Shown: positions 1-7,940, counted from the first letter of the stretch. The stretch is 64,000 nucleotides of DNA from JAVVEG01 sp032251455 (GCA_032251455.1 JAVVEG010000008.1:1-64000), one strand, 5' to 3'. Made by a program: numbers and translations. The notes: generated from the sequence alone by a model not told the origin.

Positions 1-55
1 GAGCGGCCCCCTCCTAAGGGGCAGGTCGCAGGTTCGAACCCTGCCCGGGGCACCA
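1..55 (+). tRNA. tRNA-Arg (anticodon CCT), 3' part
   Basis: The window opens inside a tRNA. The anticodon stem GCCCC/GGGGC (6-10 with 18-22) closes the loop CTCCTAA, which gives anticodon CCT at 13-15 and so decodes AGG. The T arm GCAGG-TTCGAAC-CCTGC occupies 28-44. The acceptor 3' strand (45-51), discriminator A (52) and an encoded CCA (53-55) follow. The 5' acceptor and D arm lie outside the window. tRNA-Arg 3' ends are common integration sites, and the next 6 kb looks accessory. Confidence 0.93.
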
Positions 56-87
56 ATAAAAACAGGGTCTGCGCTGTATCCTGCCAC

Positions 88-179
88 CAAATGGACGATA
101 AGTCGTTATACAAGTAGACGCTAGTAAAACCAACAAATGGACGCTATTATACCAAGCAAATGGACGCCATGAAGGAAGG
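88..179 (+). repeat. Four 23-bp tandem direct repeats (iteron-like)
   Basis: Four copies begin exactly 23 bp apart at 88, 111, 134 and 157. The shared core is CAAATGGACGCTA; the second copy reads CAAGTAGACGCTA, and the first and fourth differ after CAAATGGACG. The array fills the space between the tRNA-Arg and the next gene, and the last copy contains that gene's ribosome binding site. It could be a repeated protein-binding site, such as an autoregulatory operator, arm-type sites beside a tRNA, or the remains of a transposon end. No transposase or integrase is present to decide between these. Confidence 0.8.
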
Positions 180-187
180 CGCGATAA

Positions 188-1429
188 ATGCGTATCGACT
201 TCTACCCCAGAGCCATCCAGAACCGGCTTCAGACAGCACTTGCTGACACCCCCGTTGTTTGCCTGCTGGGTCCCCGCCAGTCCGGAAAAACCACGCTCGC
301 GCGCAGTCTGGAGCACGAACGCGCCTACATCACCCTGGATGACGCCGCTGTGTGCCAACTGGCCAATGAAGATCCGGACGGGTTCGTACAAAGCCTGCCG
401 GATCAGGTGACACTGGATGAAGTACAGCGAGCGCCCGGCCTGCTGATTGCCATAAAAAGCGCGGTAGATCAGGAACGGACACCAGGGCGCTTCCTTTTGA
501 CTGGGTCAGCCAACCTGCTACTTCTGCCAAAGGTACAGGACTCACTTGCCGGGCGCATGGAAGTCCTGCATCTGCATCCGCTTTCAATGGCCGAGCTGCA
601 CCAGAGGCCACCCACTTTTCTCACAACATTGCTGGAAGGCGGCTTCCGCACACAGATTGCCGAAACCAACCCGGACGTACCAGCCCTGGCCGGCCTGCTG
701 TGCAAAGGTGGTTATCCAGAACCTGTACAACGCAGCCTGGTGCGAGCACGGCAATGGCACCGGCAATATATCAATGCCATCATCCAGCGCGATGTACATG
801 ACATAGCCAACATCCATGACGAAGACACCATGGCGCGCCTGATCGAATTACTTGCCTACCGAACAGCCTCACTACTCAATATCAACAACCTAGCTCAAGA
901 GCTTGGCGCCCAACGGCAAACAACGGAGAAATATCTCAGCATTCTGGAGCGGCTGTTTCTGATACGGCGTCTGCCCGCTTGGCACCGCAATCATGCGAAA
1001 CGGCTGGTAAAGGCACCCAAGATACACATCGTGGACTCAGGCCTTGCCGCGACACTCAGCAAACTGGCACCCGATGACTGGATGACGCAGAGCACCGCGT
1101 TTGGTCATCTGTTGGAGAGTTTTGTGCTGCAACAGATCGTCTGCCAGGCCAGTGTATTGGACGAGGAGTTGCGCCTAACGCACTACCGGGACAAAGATCA
1201 AGTTGAGGTGGACATAGTTATTGAGCGTGGCCGAGAGGTGTGGGGCGTGGAGGTCAAGAAGGCAAGTACGGTTGATAGAAACAAGGATGGCACTGGTTTG
1301 AAACGCCTTGCAGATCGGGCCGGGAAGGATTTCAAGGGGGGCGTGCTGCTGTATGGCGGGGGTTATGTGCTACCTGTTGGTGCCGACAAATGTTTCGCCT
1401 GTCCCGTTGGAAAACTTTGGGAGGGTTAG
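188..1429 (+). CDS. AAA_14/DUF4143-type ATP-binding protein
   Basis: This is a 413-residue P-loop ATPase of the AAA_14 plus DUF4143 type. The Walker A motif GPRQSGKTT is at residues 28-36, a Walker B-like VTLDEVQ is near residue 75, and a sensor-like LLTGSAN follows near residue 103. The C-terminal DUF4143 part contains VEVDIVIERG...WGVEVKK, which resembles the PD-(D/E)XK core. The start is an ATG preceded by GAAGGAAGG at 171-179. Members of this family are abundant in accessory DNA and have no settled function; the nuclease-like tail suggests nucleic-acid work, which is inference. The gene stands alone, between the tRNA/23-bp repeats and a convergent hipBA pair. Confidence 0.85.
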   Translation: MRIDFYPRAIQNRLQTALADTPVVCLLGPRQSGKTTLARSLEHERAYITLDDAAVCQLANEDPDGFVQSLPDQVTLDEVQRAPGLLIAIKSAVDQERTPGRFLLTGSANLLLLPKVQDSLAGRMEVLHLHPLSMAELHQRPPTFLTTLLEGGFRTQIAETNPDVPALAGLLCKGGYPEPVQRSLVRARQWHRQYINAIIQRDVHDIANIHDEDTMARLIELLAYRTASLLNINNLAQELGAQRQTTEKYLSILERLFLIRRLPAWHRNHAKRLVKAPKIHIVDSGLAATLSKLAPDDWMTQSTAFGHLLESFVLQQIVCQASVLDEELRLTHYRDKDQVEVDIVIERGREVWGVEVKKASTVDRNKDGTGLKRLADRAGKDFKGGVLLYGGGYVLPVGADKCFACPVGKLWEG

Positions 1430-1472
1430 GGCTTTACATCCTCTTGCACACCAACATCACAACCCAGAAAAC

Positions 1473-2705
1473 TTAATCAATTAAAGCCGCAATCAAGCTG
1501 ATATTCGCTGCGCTGACACCATGCTCTTTGGCGAGCACGGGCCACCCGGCAAGTGCTGTTTGCGTTTGTTCGATAATTTCGCTGATACGAGGCCTGGCAA
1601 TTTTTGCTGCCTCTCCCAGCTTAATCAGATGGGCAATACCGGGGTTGCGCCCCTCGCCCATCACCATGGTGCTCTGCTCTCCCTGCGGCCCTGATGAAAA
1701 TGTCAGGTCATATGCGGGCGACAGATGCCATTGCCCTTCAGGCCCCATTAGAAAACTGAAGTTTTTTGAATGGTCGTCACGGTTATGTGCCAGCACATTA
1801 AACACGGCCAGGCGATACATTTTCTCCACTTCCCGTATGTCCCGGGTGAGCTGGCTGCTCAGCGCAATCAGGTCTTCATAATCCAGCGCGGGAGTGCGAA
1901 AATCCGAATGCAGAAGGCCACAGGCAGTATGCATGTGAAAGCGCCTTTCACCGTCTCTATCAAATCGTTTGACAGCAAAATAGCCGGCACTCTGTGCGGC
2001 CGGGAACAGGTGAACATCAGGCATGGCTATGCCAGCTTCCTTTGCCATCAAGGCATACACATATTCAACAGCGCCCGCATCTGCAGCATCCTGAGAATTT
2101 GCAAATTTAACAATCCAGGGTACATATCCGCCAGCCATATCATGCACACCATGAATGATGCGTTGACGGGTGCTGTCCAACCCAATAAGTGCCTTAGGCC
2201 GTGCACCTGCCGATGAACCGTTCAAGGCCAACAGCTCGTTCAGCACCTCATCAGCTGCCCCTTCCAACACCTGCCGTGCCTGCTCCGCGAATTTGTCGAG
2301 GCTGATGACTTCGTCACCGGATTGTTGTGTGCTGAGGTCAGGCTCATACACCAATGCCCCCATTCCGAAATGCCCTGCATGCGCCAAGCGTTCCAGCGGC
2401 GAAATATCTGCAGGCAAAACACCTTTAGAGCGCAAAAGCCGATCAAACAGCAAACGCCCCCAGCCATCGGGCAGACTATCGTTAAAAACGCCCGCCAGTC
2501 CTTCAAACGGTTGCGGGTCGAAGCTAACAAGACCCGACTTCAAAGGCAGGTGGAAAGGTGAAATCTCCAAACCGCTTTTAATGAATGTGCCGTCATACTC
2601 AAAATAAATTTTGCGCTCACGTATCGCCATTCGGCCAACAGATTGCACACCGGCGCCAAAATTCAGCCCGACCTTAAGTTCCATAACAGACAGCGGTTTG
2701 CTCAT
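1473..2705 (-). CDS. hipA: HipA-family serine/threonine kinase toxin
   Basis: The 410-residue protein matches the HipA family in length and order. An N-terminal subdomain (about residues 8-105, containing FNDSLPDGWG) is followed by the C-terminal kinase-like domain. Visible elements are a Gly/Ser-rich segment SSAGARPKALI, the ATP-binding VKFA, the catalytic loop FNVLAHNRDDHSKNFSFL (Asp and Asn of HxxDxxxKN) and the metal-binding SPAYDL. In well-studied systems HipA phosphorylates glutamyl-tRNA synthetase and halts growth; the target here is unknown. The gene overlaps the upstream antitoxin by 4 bp (ATGA), so translation is probably coupled. Confidence 0.92.
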   Translation of the reverse strand: MSKPLSVMELKVGLNFGAGVQSVGRMAIRERKIYFEYDGTFIKSGLEISPFHLPLKSGLVSFDPQPFEGLAGVFNDSLPDGWGRLLFDRLLRSKGVLPADISPLERLAHAGHFGMGALVYEPDLSTQQSGDEVISLDKFAEQARQVLEGAADEVLNELLALNGSSAGARPKALIGLDSTRQRIIHGVHDMAGGYVPWIVKFANSQDAADAGAVEYVYALMAKEAGIAMPDVHLFPAAQSAGYFAVKRFDRDGERRFHMHTACGLLHSDFRTPALDYEDLIALSSQLTRDIREVEKMYRLAVFNVLAHNRDDHSKNFSFLMGPEGQWHLSPAYDLTFSSGPQGEQSTMVMGEGRNPGIAHLIKLGEAAKIARPRISEIIEQTQTALAGWPVLAKEHGVSAANISLIAALID

Positions 2706-3007
2706 TTGCGACGACCTCGTTGGCGCTGAGGCGTCTGCTTGGCGCTCAACACCTCATCAATCGAAGTAAATTCTGAGGACTGGGCCTGCGTTGCCTTAAT
2801 GACTTCCTCTAAACCACCCAGCACCATGAGCAGCTTCAGGAATGATTCCAGTGCAATCTGTCCTTTTTGCTCAAACTTGCGCAATGTGGGTAGAGGCACA
2901 CCGGAGCGCTCCGCAAGCCCCTGTTGGGTAAGCTCCCTGGCCAGCCGCCGCTGGCGAACATTCCCAGCCAGCCTCATTTGCGCTTTTGCAGACGTGATAA
3001 GTAACAT
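2702..3007 (-). CDS. hipB: HipB-like XRE-family antitoxin/repressor
   Basis: This 101-residue protein carries a helix-turn-helix of the Cro/C1 (XRE) type at about residues 14-60 (RQRRLARELTQQGLAERSGV...LRKFEQ). A basic C-terminal tail ends in RQRGRRK. It lies immediately upstream of hipA with a 4-bp overlap, the normal antitoxin-toxin order, and should bind the toxin and repress the shared promoter. The ATG at 3007 is used; a TTG directly before it or an ATG 30 bp inside are alternatives, and none has a clear ribosome binding site. A TTGACA hexamer lies upstream near 3040 on this strand. Confidence 0.88.
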   Translation of the reverse strand: MLLITSAKAQMRLAGNVRQRRLARELTQQGLAERSGVPLPTLRKFEQKGQIALESFLKLLMVLGGLEEVIKATQAQSSEFTSIDEVLSAKQTPQRQRGRRK

Positions 3008-3152
3008 CAATGTATTACCAGTTAATGTAAATAGCAGTTTGTCAATATTATGGTATTAGTAATGAGGTCTTACAAGGAAATGATGCTGAATCGCCAGCAA
3101 TGAGGGTATTTTAGGCGGTATCCGAGTTACACCCCGGCATTCCCGCACAATG

Positions 3153-3845
3153 TCATTGATTCTGGCCGGCGTCACAAGGATTAGCGCCAATAAAAATGAC
3201 CGACGCAGGTTTGTAAGTCTTTGGGTGCAAGGGTTCACGCATTTCCAGCAAGCGAAATCCGTTAGCTGAAAACAGTGCCACCCAACTTTCGAGTGTTCTG
3301 AAATACCAAGGGGCTGGATCAATAAAATCCGAGCCAAAACCAGCCCAGGAGCCTTCGCGCCAACCGTCGAGATAAGGCAGATCGCCAGCGAACACAGGGT
3401 GAAGCGTTTGCACGATAAAAACACCGCCCGGTTTCAGATACGCTGGGACAGCCTTAAATAGAGCATCGACTGACTCTTTTCCGATGAGAGAAAAATTGCA
3501 GACGACAACATCAAATAAACCTTCAATCTCACCAGCAGCAACAGCTGCATAAGATGCAACCAGGAAATGGCCTCCGCCAGCATTTTTAGCCTGGTCAATG
3601 AGATCTGGCACCCCATCAACTCCGACTAAATCTGTTACATGAGGCGCAAGTTCACGGATAAGCCATCCCTCGCCACAACCGATATCAAAAACCGATCTGG
3701 GAGAATATCTCAACACAGCCTCGACGATAGCTTTGTCTGTACTCAGCCTGCGGCTCTCGATCTGACCACCCCGTATCGTCACAGCCCACTGAGACGCATT
3801 TTTCTTCCACGAATCAATTATTTTTTCATCACTGTACGGGTTCAT
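3153..3845 (-). CDS. Class I SAM-dependent methyltransferase
   Basis: This 230-residue single-domain methyltransferase has motif I VFDIGCGEGW (about residues 52-61), an acidic motif II around LVGVDGVPDLI, a motif IV-like FDVVVCNFSL and a post-motif LKPGGVFIVQTLHP. This is the Methyltransf_11/25 pattern of small-molecule or unspecified methyltransferases. The ATG at 3845 gives a natural start; a GTG four codons upstream is possible. The substrate cannot be read from the sequence. It is a single gene between hipB and the RHH/PIN pair, inside the accessory block. Confidence 0.82.
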   Translation of the reverse strand: MNPYSDEKIIDSWKKNASQWAVTIRGGQIESRRLSTDKAIVEAVLRYSPRSVFDIGCGEGWLIRELAPHVTDLVGVDGVPDLIDQAKNAGGGHFLVASYAAVAAGEIEGLFDVVVCNFSLIGKESVDALFKAVPAYLKPGGVFIVQTLHPVFAGDLPYLDGWREGSWAGFGSDFIDPAPWYFRTLESWVALFSANGFRLLEMREPLHPKTYKPASVIFIGANPCDAGQNQ

Positions 3846-4077
3846 CGAGCAATCCACTTAAAGCCTTGAATCAGAGGAGCTTGTAAATCCTGTATGTCAT
3901 GCATGCACGTATATCGTGCACACAATTTCATGGAAACACCAGACACTCCTTGCTGCAGATGCTCCTTGCTGCAATTTGCCCTCATTGCCTGCATCCCCCT
4001 GGAATGTGAAATCGGGCATGGCGGTCATCTTTGTGCTAAGCTCTGTAAGACGTTGTCATACATTCTACGGAGTTCCC

Positions 4078-4293
4078 ATGAGTACATTAACCATACGAAT
4101 AGATCACGAGCTTGAAGTTGACCTGGAAAGACTGGCCAAAGCACGCCACCAAAGCAAAAGTGAAGTGGCCCGCAGCCTGTTGCGAGCCAGTTTGATACGT
4201 GAATCGCTACGCCAGTTGCAAGACGACCTTGGGCCGCAGGCACGGGCCGCGGGCTGGCTAACGGAGGATGATATTCTGCGTGATGTGTCGTGA
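4078..4293 (+). CDS. Ribbon-helix-helix antitoxin of a PIN toxin
   Basis: The 71-residue protein begins STLTIRIDHELEVDLERLAK, a ribbon-helix-helix (CopG/Arc-like) DNA-binding fold. A charged C-terminal segment ending in EDDILRDVS probably wraps the toxin. The start ATG is preceded by CGGAG. The stop codon overlaps the GTG start of the PIN-domain gene by 4 bp (GTGA), so the two form one translationally coupled operon. As in other VapBC-like pairs the complex should repress its own promoter. A longer in-frame start at 3916 is not supported by a ribosome binding site or by family length. Confidence 0.87.
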   Translation: MSTLTIRIDHELEVDLERLAKARHQSKSEVARSLLRASLIRESLRQLQDDLGPQARAAGWLTEDDILRDVS

Positions 4294-4685
4294 GGGTATT
4301 CCTGGATACCAATGTATGGCTGTCAGCCATCGTTTTCCCCGGTTTATGCTCGGAGCTGCTAACCGGCATCATTGAATCGGACCACACCTTGCTGACCAGC
4401 GCACTGATCCACACCGAAACCTGTGACGTCATCCGACGCAAATTCCAGCGAAACAATCAATCCATTGCGCTTTTCGAACACATTTGGCACGAGGCGGAGC
4501 GTGTTGCCGACTGCGTTGATCCCATTGACGATGCCGATGCCCGACTCATCTCTGCCGCAATCACAGCTAAAGCCGAACTATTTGTTACGGGTGACCAGCG
4601 TGTACTGGGTTGGAATCCGCGCGGGGATATGCGCATCATCTCGCCTCGGGAGGCTTGGGGATTGCTGTTTAGGCCTGAGCACTGA
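4290..4685 (+). CDS. PIN-domain toxin, putative endoribonuclease
   Basis: This 131-residue PIN-domain protein belongs to the COG1569-like toxin group. The acidic metal-binding residues are visible: D6 in VFLDTNVWLSA, an Glu in HTETCDVI, the Asp pair in DDADARLISAA, and the terminal Asp in FVTGDQRVLG. PIN toxins cut RNA with Mg or Mn at such an acidic cluster. Translation starts at GTG inside the antitoxin stop codon. The RNA target is unknown. Confidence 0.88.
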   Translation: MRVFLDTNVWLSAIVFPGLCSELLTGIIESDHTLLTSALIHTETCDVIRRKFQRNNQSIALFEHIWHEAERVADCVDPIDDADARLISAAITAKAELFVTGDQRVLGWNPRGDMRIISPREAWGLLFRPEH

Positions 4686-4755
4686 GCGCAGCAATGCCTG
4701 AAGCTCCTTCAAGCGCTCTTTTTTGCCTGGTCGCCCACCCATATATCCTCATTTA

Positions 4756-5055
4756 TCATGTGATTTTTTGTGCTTTAACCTGACTACGCTTTTTCTCAGA
4801 CAGCAAAACTAAGGCTCCTGGATCGCTATTTATAATTTTTTCCAACGTCAAAATCAGTTGATCCCTTGAAACAGTAACCCACCTGCTTTTGCCCATCGCG
4901 GCACCCAGAAAGACTGCACTAACAGTAGCAAGCAAAATGGTGTATTCGTGGCTTAGATTGAGGGCTTCAAGAATAATCAATAAGGATAATGCCGCTAACG
5001 ACAGCACCTCCAATATCACGATAGATGCGGGCTTGGATGGTTTTGTGTTCGCCAA
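4756..5055 (-). CDS. Small two-TM membrane protein downstream of fic
   Basis: A 99-residue protein with two hydrophobic segments (about residues 11-29 and 37-55), a short Gly-containing turn and a charged, Lys-rich C-terminus. It begins 12 bp after the stop of the Fic gene on the same strand, using TTG. No strong ribosome binding site is present, so it is probably translated by coupling to fic. No family is recognised. The arrangement suggests a membrane partner of the Fic protein, but that is inference from position alone. Confidence 0.55.
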   Translation of the reverse strand: MANTKPSKPASIVILEVLSLAALSLLIILEALNLSHEYTILLATVSAVFLGAAMGKSRWVTVSRDQLILTLEKIINSDPGALVLLSEKKRSQVKAQKIT

Positions 5056-5067
5056 GTTTTGTCATCG

Positions 5068-6468
5068 TTAATTCCAGTGCGCCTGCCAGTTGGCAAATTC
5101 AGAGGGTCGGATCCTGTAGCGGGCCGTATTGCCTTCATGCAGACTCATAAGCTCTGTCTCTACCACCTCAACAAAACGCATCTGTTCAGATGGATTCAAT
5201 TTGCTCTCAGCGACCTTGCGAATATAGGCAACCGCCTGTTGTTTGTGCATGGCGTCGATCACAATCTTTTTAATCGTCTCGCCAATCAAGTCCCGGTGGC
5301 GCAGCCGGAACGGGTCCGGCTCTCCCAGTGAGCGTCGCACCGCCGCATAGCGAGCACAGGATCTCTCATAGGCCCACACAAAAACATCGCGCAGAAGTTC
5401 GATACGGTTTAACTCGTACACACCCAACAAACCATCAATATAGACCTGTACCGGCACATCCACGAACGACAGGGGCGACAGGTTGTGCCGTATCAACGGA
5501 ATATTGGCGGCCAAACGCGATACCCGCTTGTTCACATCTTCGAAAGGCTGCAAGTAAGGTATGTGTACACAGACAAAAAACGCCTGCTCGAAGGGGTCTT
5601 CAATCGCAGCGGCGGTACTTAATATCAGATCAAAGCATTCCTCAATCAACTGCGGCGCTTCCAGCGGGTGAAACACCGTACCCCCTATTGCCACCGGAAT
5701 ATGGCGCAAGCGCCCCACTGCCTGCGGATCTTCCAACAGATTATCCGCCAGCAGCGCATGCACATTCTGAATGGTATAGCGGTTGAAGCCGGTTTCTTCG
5801 GCCTGCTCTACCAACAGGTTGATGGCAGCCTTGTGATTCAGAATCATCTGCGCCTCTTCGGCGTTTTTACCTGCTGCGGCCTCACCCAGCTCCAAAAGCC
5901 GTTCGGTCTCCAGCAATGAATAGGTGTTACCTTCAAGACGACTGGAGTTCCAGGACAGATCTATCAGCAAACGATTCCAGATTTTCTTCGCATAGGTGCC
6001 GGCCGGTTCCACCTTCTTCACAGATTGACCCAAGGCCAGAAGCCGCTGCCGCAGTGGTGCGGACAAATAGAAACTCTGATTGGGCCGGTACTGATCAAGG
6101 AATTCCCGGTTGTATCCAACCGGATTGCGCTGCTGAACTGGCGCACGAACATGCTGCAGAATTTCCCGGCCTTCGGCAGAGACAGGTAATTGAGCCTCAG
6201 CCTGATCGCCAAGCGCAATGCCGTCGGTGATGCTGACATTAATTACCCCGCCCTTGCTTTCCGGCAAGCGGTAACGGCTGGCTCTGGCCTGACCCTCCTG
6301 TTGCAACCGCCCCTGTGCAACCAATGCCGCCACCCGACGCTGCAAGGTGCGGTGTGGCATAGCTGTTTGCAGTGAAGCCACAATATCACCAATAGAGGCT
6401 GCCTCACCCCGCTTGGCGACAGCTTCGACAATAGCCTCAAGCTCCTCTTCAGGGACCTGTCTGGCCAT
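5068..6468 (-). CDS. Fic-family protein with altered active-site motif
   Basis: The 466-residue protein has an N-terminal winged-helix segment (about residues 20-70), a Fic_N-type region and a Fic domain. The core reads QPFEDVNKR at residues 307-315, where canonical Fic AMP-transferases have HPFxDGNGR/NKR. The catalytic His is therefore Gln and the first Gly is Val. An inhibitory-helix-like SSRLEGN, fitting (S/T)xxxE(G/N), lies before it. The start is the ATG at 6468, preceded by GGGAGGGAC; an ATG 60 bp upstream would run through the palindromic operator. AMP transfer is doubtful; regulation or another nucleotide reaction are alternatives. A small membrane protein follows in the same operon. 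Confidence 0.85.
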   Translation of the reverse strand: MARQVPEEELEAIVEAVAKRGEAASIGDIVASLQTAMPHRTLQRRVAALVAQGRLQQEGQARASRYRLPESKGGVINVSITDGIALGDQAEAQLPVSAEGREILQHVRAPVQQRNPVGYNREFLDQYRPNQSFYLSAPLRQRLLALGQSVKKVEPAGTYAKKIWNRLLIDLSWNSSRLEGNTYSLLETERLLELGEAAAGKNAEEAQMILNHKAAINLLVEQAEETGFNRYTIQNVHALLADNLLEDPQAVGRLRHIPVAIGGTVFHPLEAPQLIEECFDLILSTAAAIEDPFEQAFFVCVHIPYLQPFEDVNKRVSRLAANIPLIRHNLSPLSFVDVPVQVYIDGLLGVYELNRIELLRDVFVWAYERSCARYAAVRRSLGEPDPFRLRHRDLIGETIKKIVIDAMHKQQAVAYIRKVAESKLNPSEQMRFVEVVETELMSLHEGNTARYRIRPSEFANWQAHWN

Positions 6469-6499
6469 ATTGTCCCTCCCCGGTGGTGTGATATGAATA

Positions 6500-6590
6500 G
6501 TGGCGCGATACACCGAATTGCGCCACATTAACTTATTTAGTGGCGTAATTCAATGCTTGCGCCATATAACCGCGCCTTGGTGGCGTGATT
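6500..6590 (-). promoter_or_regulatory. Phased operator array upstream of fic
   Basis: GTGGCG occurs at 6500, 6540 and 6580, exactly 40 bp apart. Inverted partners lie between them: GCGCCAC at 6520-6526 and GCGCCA at 6559-6564. The first pair is a 27-bp palindrome with 7-bp arms (GTGGCGC/GCGCCAC), and the second has 5-bp arms (TGGCG/CGCCA). A further CGCCAC sits at 6633. Half-sites thus alternate every 19-20 bp, about two helical turns, directly upstream of the fic ribosome binding site. This looks like a cooperative repressor site; the Fic winged helix is an obvious but unproven ligand. Confidence 0.7.
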
Positions 6591-6894
6591 TATCTGCCCG
6601 GCCAATCTTCAGGCACCAACTTAAGACCGCTACGCCACCACCTCAACCGCTTTGAAGATCAACTCAAACATCCTCCTCAGATCGTGCCTGTCATCATCGC
6701 CTGACTCTTCAATTGATCTGTCAACGGCTGGCTCTGGAGGAAAATATACTTGCGAGGATTGATCCAAGAACAGGAACCTGGGGACCGGACGCTTCTGCAT
6801 AGCTTTCAGGCCCCTAAAGCATTATCACCCGGAAATTCAACCCCAGCATTGCCCGCCTCTGCTAACACCACGTAGTATCAAACTAATTTCAAAT

Positions 6895-6920
6895 GAACCC
6901 AAACGGCCCCTGCTCCGTCT
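6895..6920 (+). promoter_or_regulatory. ECF-type promoter of the sigma gene
   Basis: GAACC at 6895-6899 is separated by 16 bp from CGTC at 6916-6919. This is the general -35 GAAC and -10 CGTC pattern recognised by many ECF sigma factors. It lies about 30 bp upstream of the sigma factor start, which suggests the sigma factor transcribes its own gene. Confidence 0.65.
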
Positions 6921-6950
6921 TATCAACAAGCACTTACTGCGAGCAAGTTG

Positions 6951-7472
6951 ATGCATCAGTCTGAAGAGGATTTTCTGGTAATGACAGCACAGGGAGGTGA
7001 CCTGCGGGCCATCGGTATGCTTTATCGTTATTATTATCAACGGCTATCTCGCTACGCCTATAAAATTGGTGGAACCCGCGAACTGGCCCAGGAGGCTATC
7101 CAGGATGCCTGGATAAGGGCAATGAAAACCCTCACTCGGCTGGAAGACCCTCGTGCTTTCCGCAGTTGGATGTATACCCTGGTTCGCTGGCGGGTTATTG
7201 ACCTTCTGCGCACCGCCGACCGCTACTGCCAAGAGCAGGAAGAACCTTTGGACCAGGCGACAACGCTTGAAGTGGATGACGAGGGTCCGGAGGCATTGCG
7301 ACTGGCCATTAATCGCTTGCCTTCGCTGGAAAGGCAAATAATCCATTTATTCTATCTGGACGAGTTGCAGGTCAAGGAGATTGCAAGCGTTTTGAATATA
7401 GCCAGCGGCACAGTGAAATCAAGACTCAACCGAGCGAGAAAACTGCTCAGGCAGCGCTTTAAAATCAATTAA
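6951..7472 (+). CDS. ECF-family RNA polymerase sigma factor
   Basis: The 173-residue protein has sigma region 2 (about residues 20-90, with the core-binding YRYYYQRLSRYAYKIG and the promoter-melting RSWMYTLVRWRVIDLLR) and region 4 (about 115-170, with helix-turn-helix VKEIASVLNIASGTVKSRLNRARKLL). Regions 1 and 3 are absent, as expected for ECF sigma factors. The ATG at 6951 is chosen; a TTG lies just before it. A DUF6768-like membrane protein starts 22 bp downstream and may act as its anti-sigma partner (inference from position). Confidence 0.93.
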   Translation: MHQSEEDFLVMTAQGGDLRAIGMLYRYYYQRLSRYAYKIGGTRELAQEAIQDAWIRAMKTLTRLEDPRAFRSWMYTLVRWRVIDLLRTADRYCQEQEEPLDQATTLEVDDEGPEALRLAINRLPSLERQIIHLFYLDELQVKEIASVLNIASGTVKSRLNRARKLLRQRFKIN

Positions 7473-7494
7473 TCTATTGACCGGAGACAAGACA

Positions 7495-7878
7495 ATGGGT
7501 ATAGACGATAGAATCAAGAAAGAGCTGGAAAATGAAGCGAAGGACATTGATGAACTGCTGATCGACAAGCAGGGTATTGTCGGCCTGGGCATGGACGCTT
7601 TCAGAGGCGGATTACGCCAGTGGATGATCCTGGCCACGGTGGTGATCTTTCTGGTTTCTGCGGCTATGCTGTGGAGTGCTTATCGGTTCTACCTTGCCGA
7701 GAATATTGATGAGCGCATTTTCTGGGGTGTTTGGTTTATTATCAGCCTGACCGCGCAAGCCGCATTGAAGCAATGGGCCTGGATGGAAGCCAGACGCATT
7801 GCCACACTGCGCGAAATCAAGCGGGTCGAAATTGCCGTTGAGCGACTGACATCAGCCATCCAGAATGCCAAAGTATAA
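7495..7878 (+). CDS. DUF6768-like small membrane protein, possible anti-sigma partner
   Basis: A 127-residue protein beginning MGIDDRIKKELENEAKDIDE, with a charged N-terminal helix (about 1-40), two transmembrane segments (about 43-65 and 72-90) and a basic amphipathic C-terminal helix. The layout and the AALKQWAWMEARR...LREIKRVE segment match what I know as DUF6768, a family often encoded next to ECF sigma factors. The cytoplasmic N-terminal helix could hold the sigma factor at the membrane, but no classical ZAS zinc motif is visible. The ATG at 7495 has GGAG upstream. Confidence 0.75.
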   Translation: MGIDDRIKKELENEAKDIDELLIDKQGIVGLGMDAFRGGLRQWMILATVVIFLVSAAMLWSAYRFYLAENIDERIFWGVWFIISLTAQAALKQWAWMEARRIATLREIKRVEIAVERLTSAIQNAKV

Positions 7879-7940
7879 AGAGCAAGCATAGCGAGAAAAC
7901 ATAAAGAGTATGATAAGCAAACCGTACCTATGGAAAAACA

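Larger units (their letters stand above)
6469..6950. other. Intergenic region between fic and the ECF sigma gene
   Basis: These 482 bases hold no convincing gene. The left third carries the GTGGCG/CGCCAC half-site array in front of fic. The right end carries an ECF-type promoter in front of the sigma factor. The middle (about 6645-6890) shows no ORF of note, tRNA or clear hairpin. Confidence 0.7.

Noticed and set aside
88..179. CRISPR-like array
   Set aside because: Units abut as tandem repeats with only the first ~13 bases conserved, there are no uniform spacers and no cas genes.
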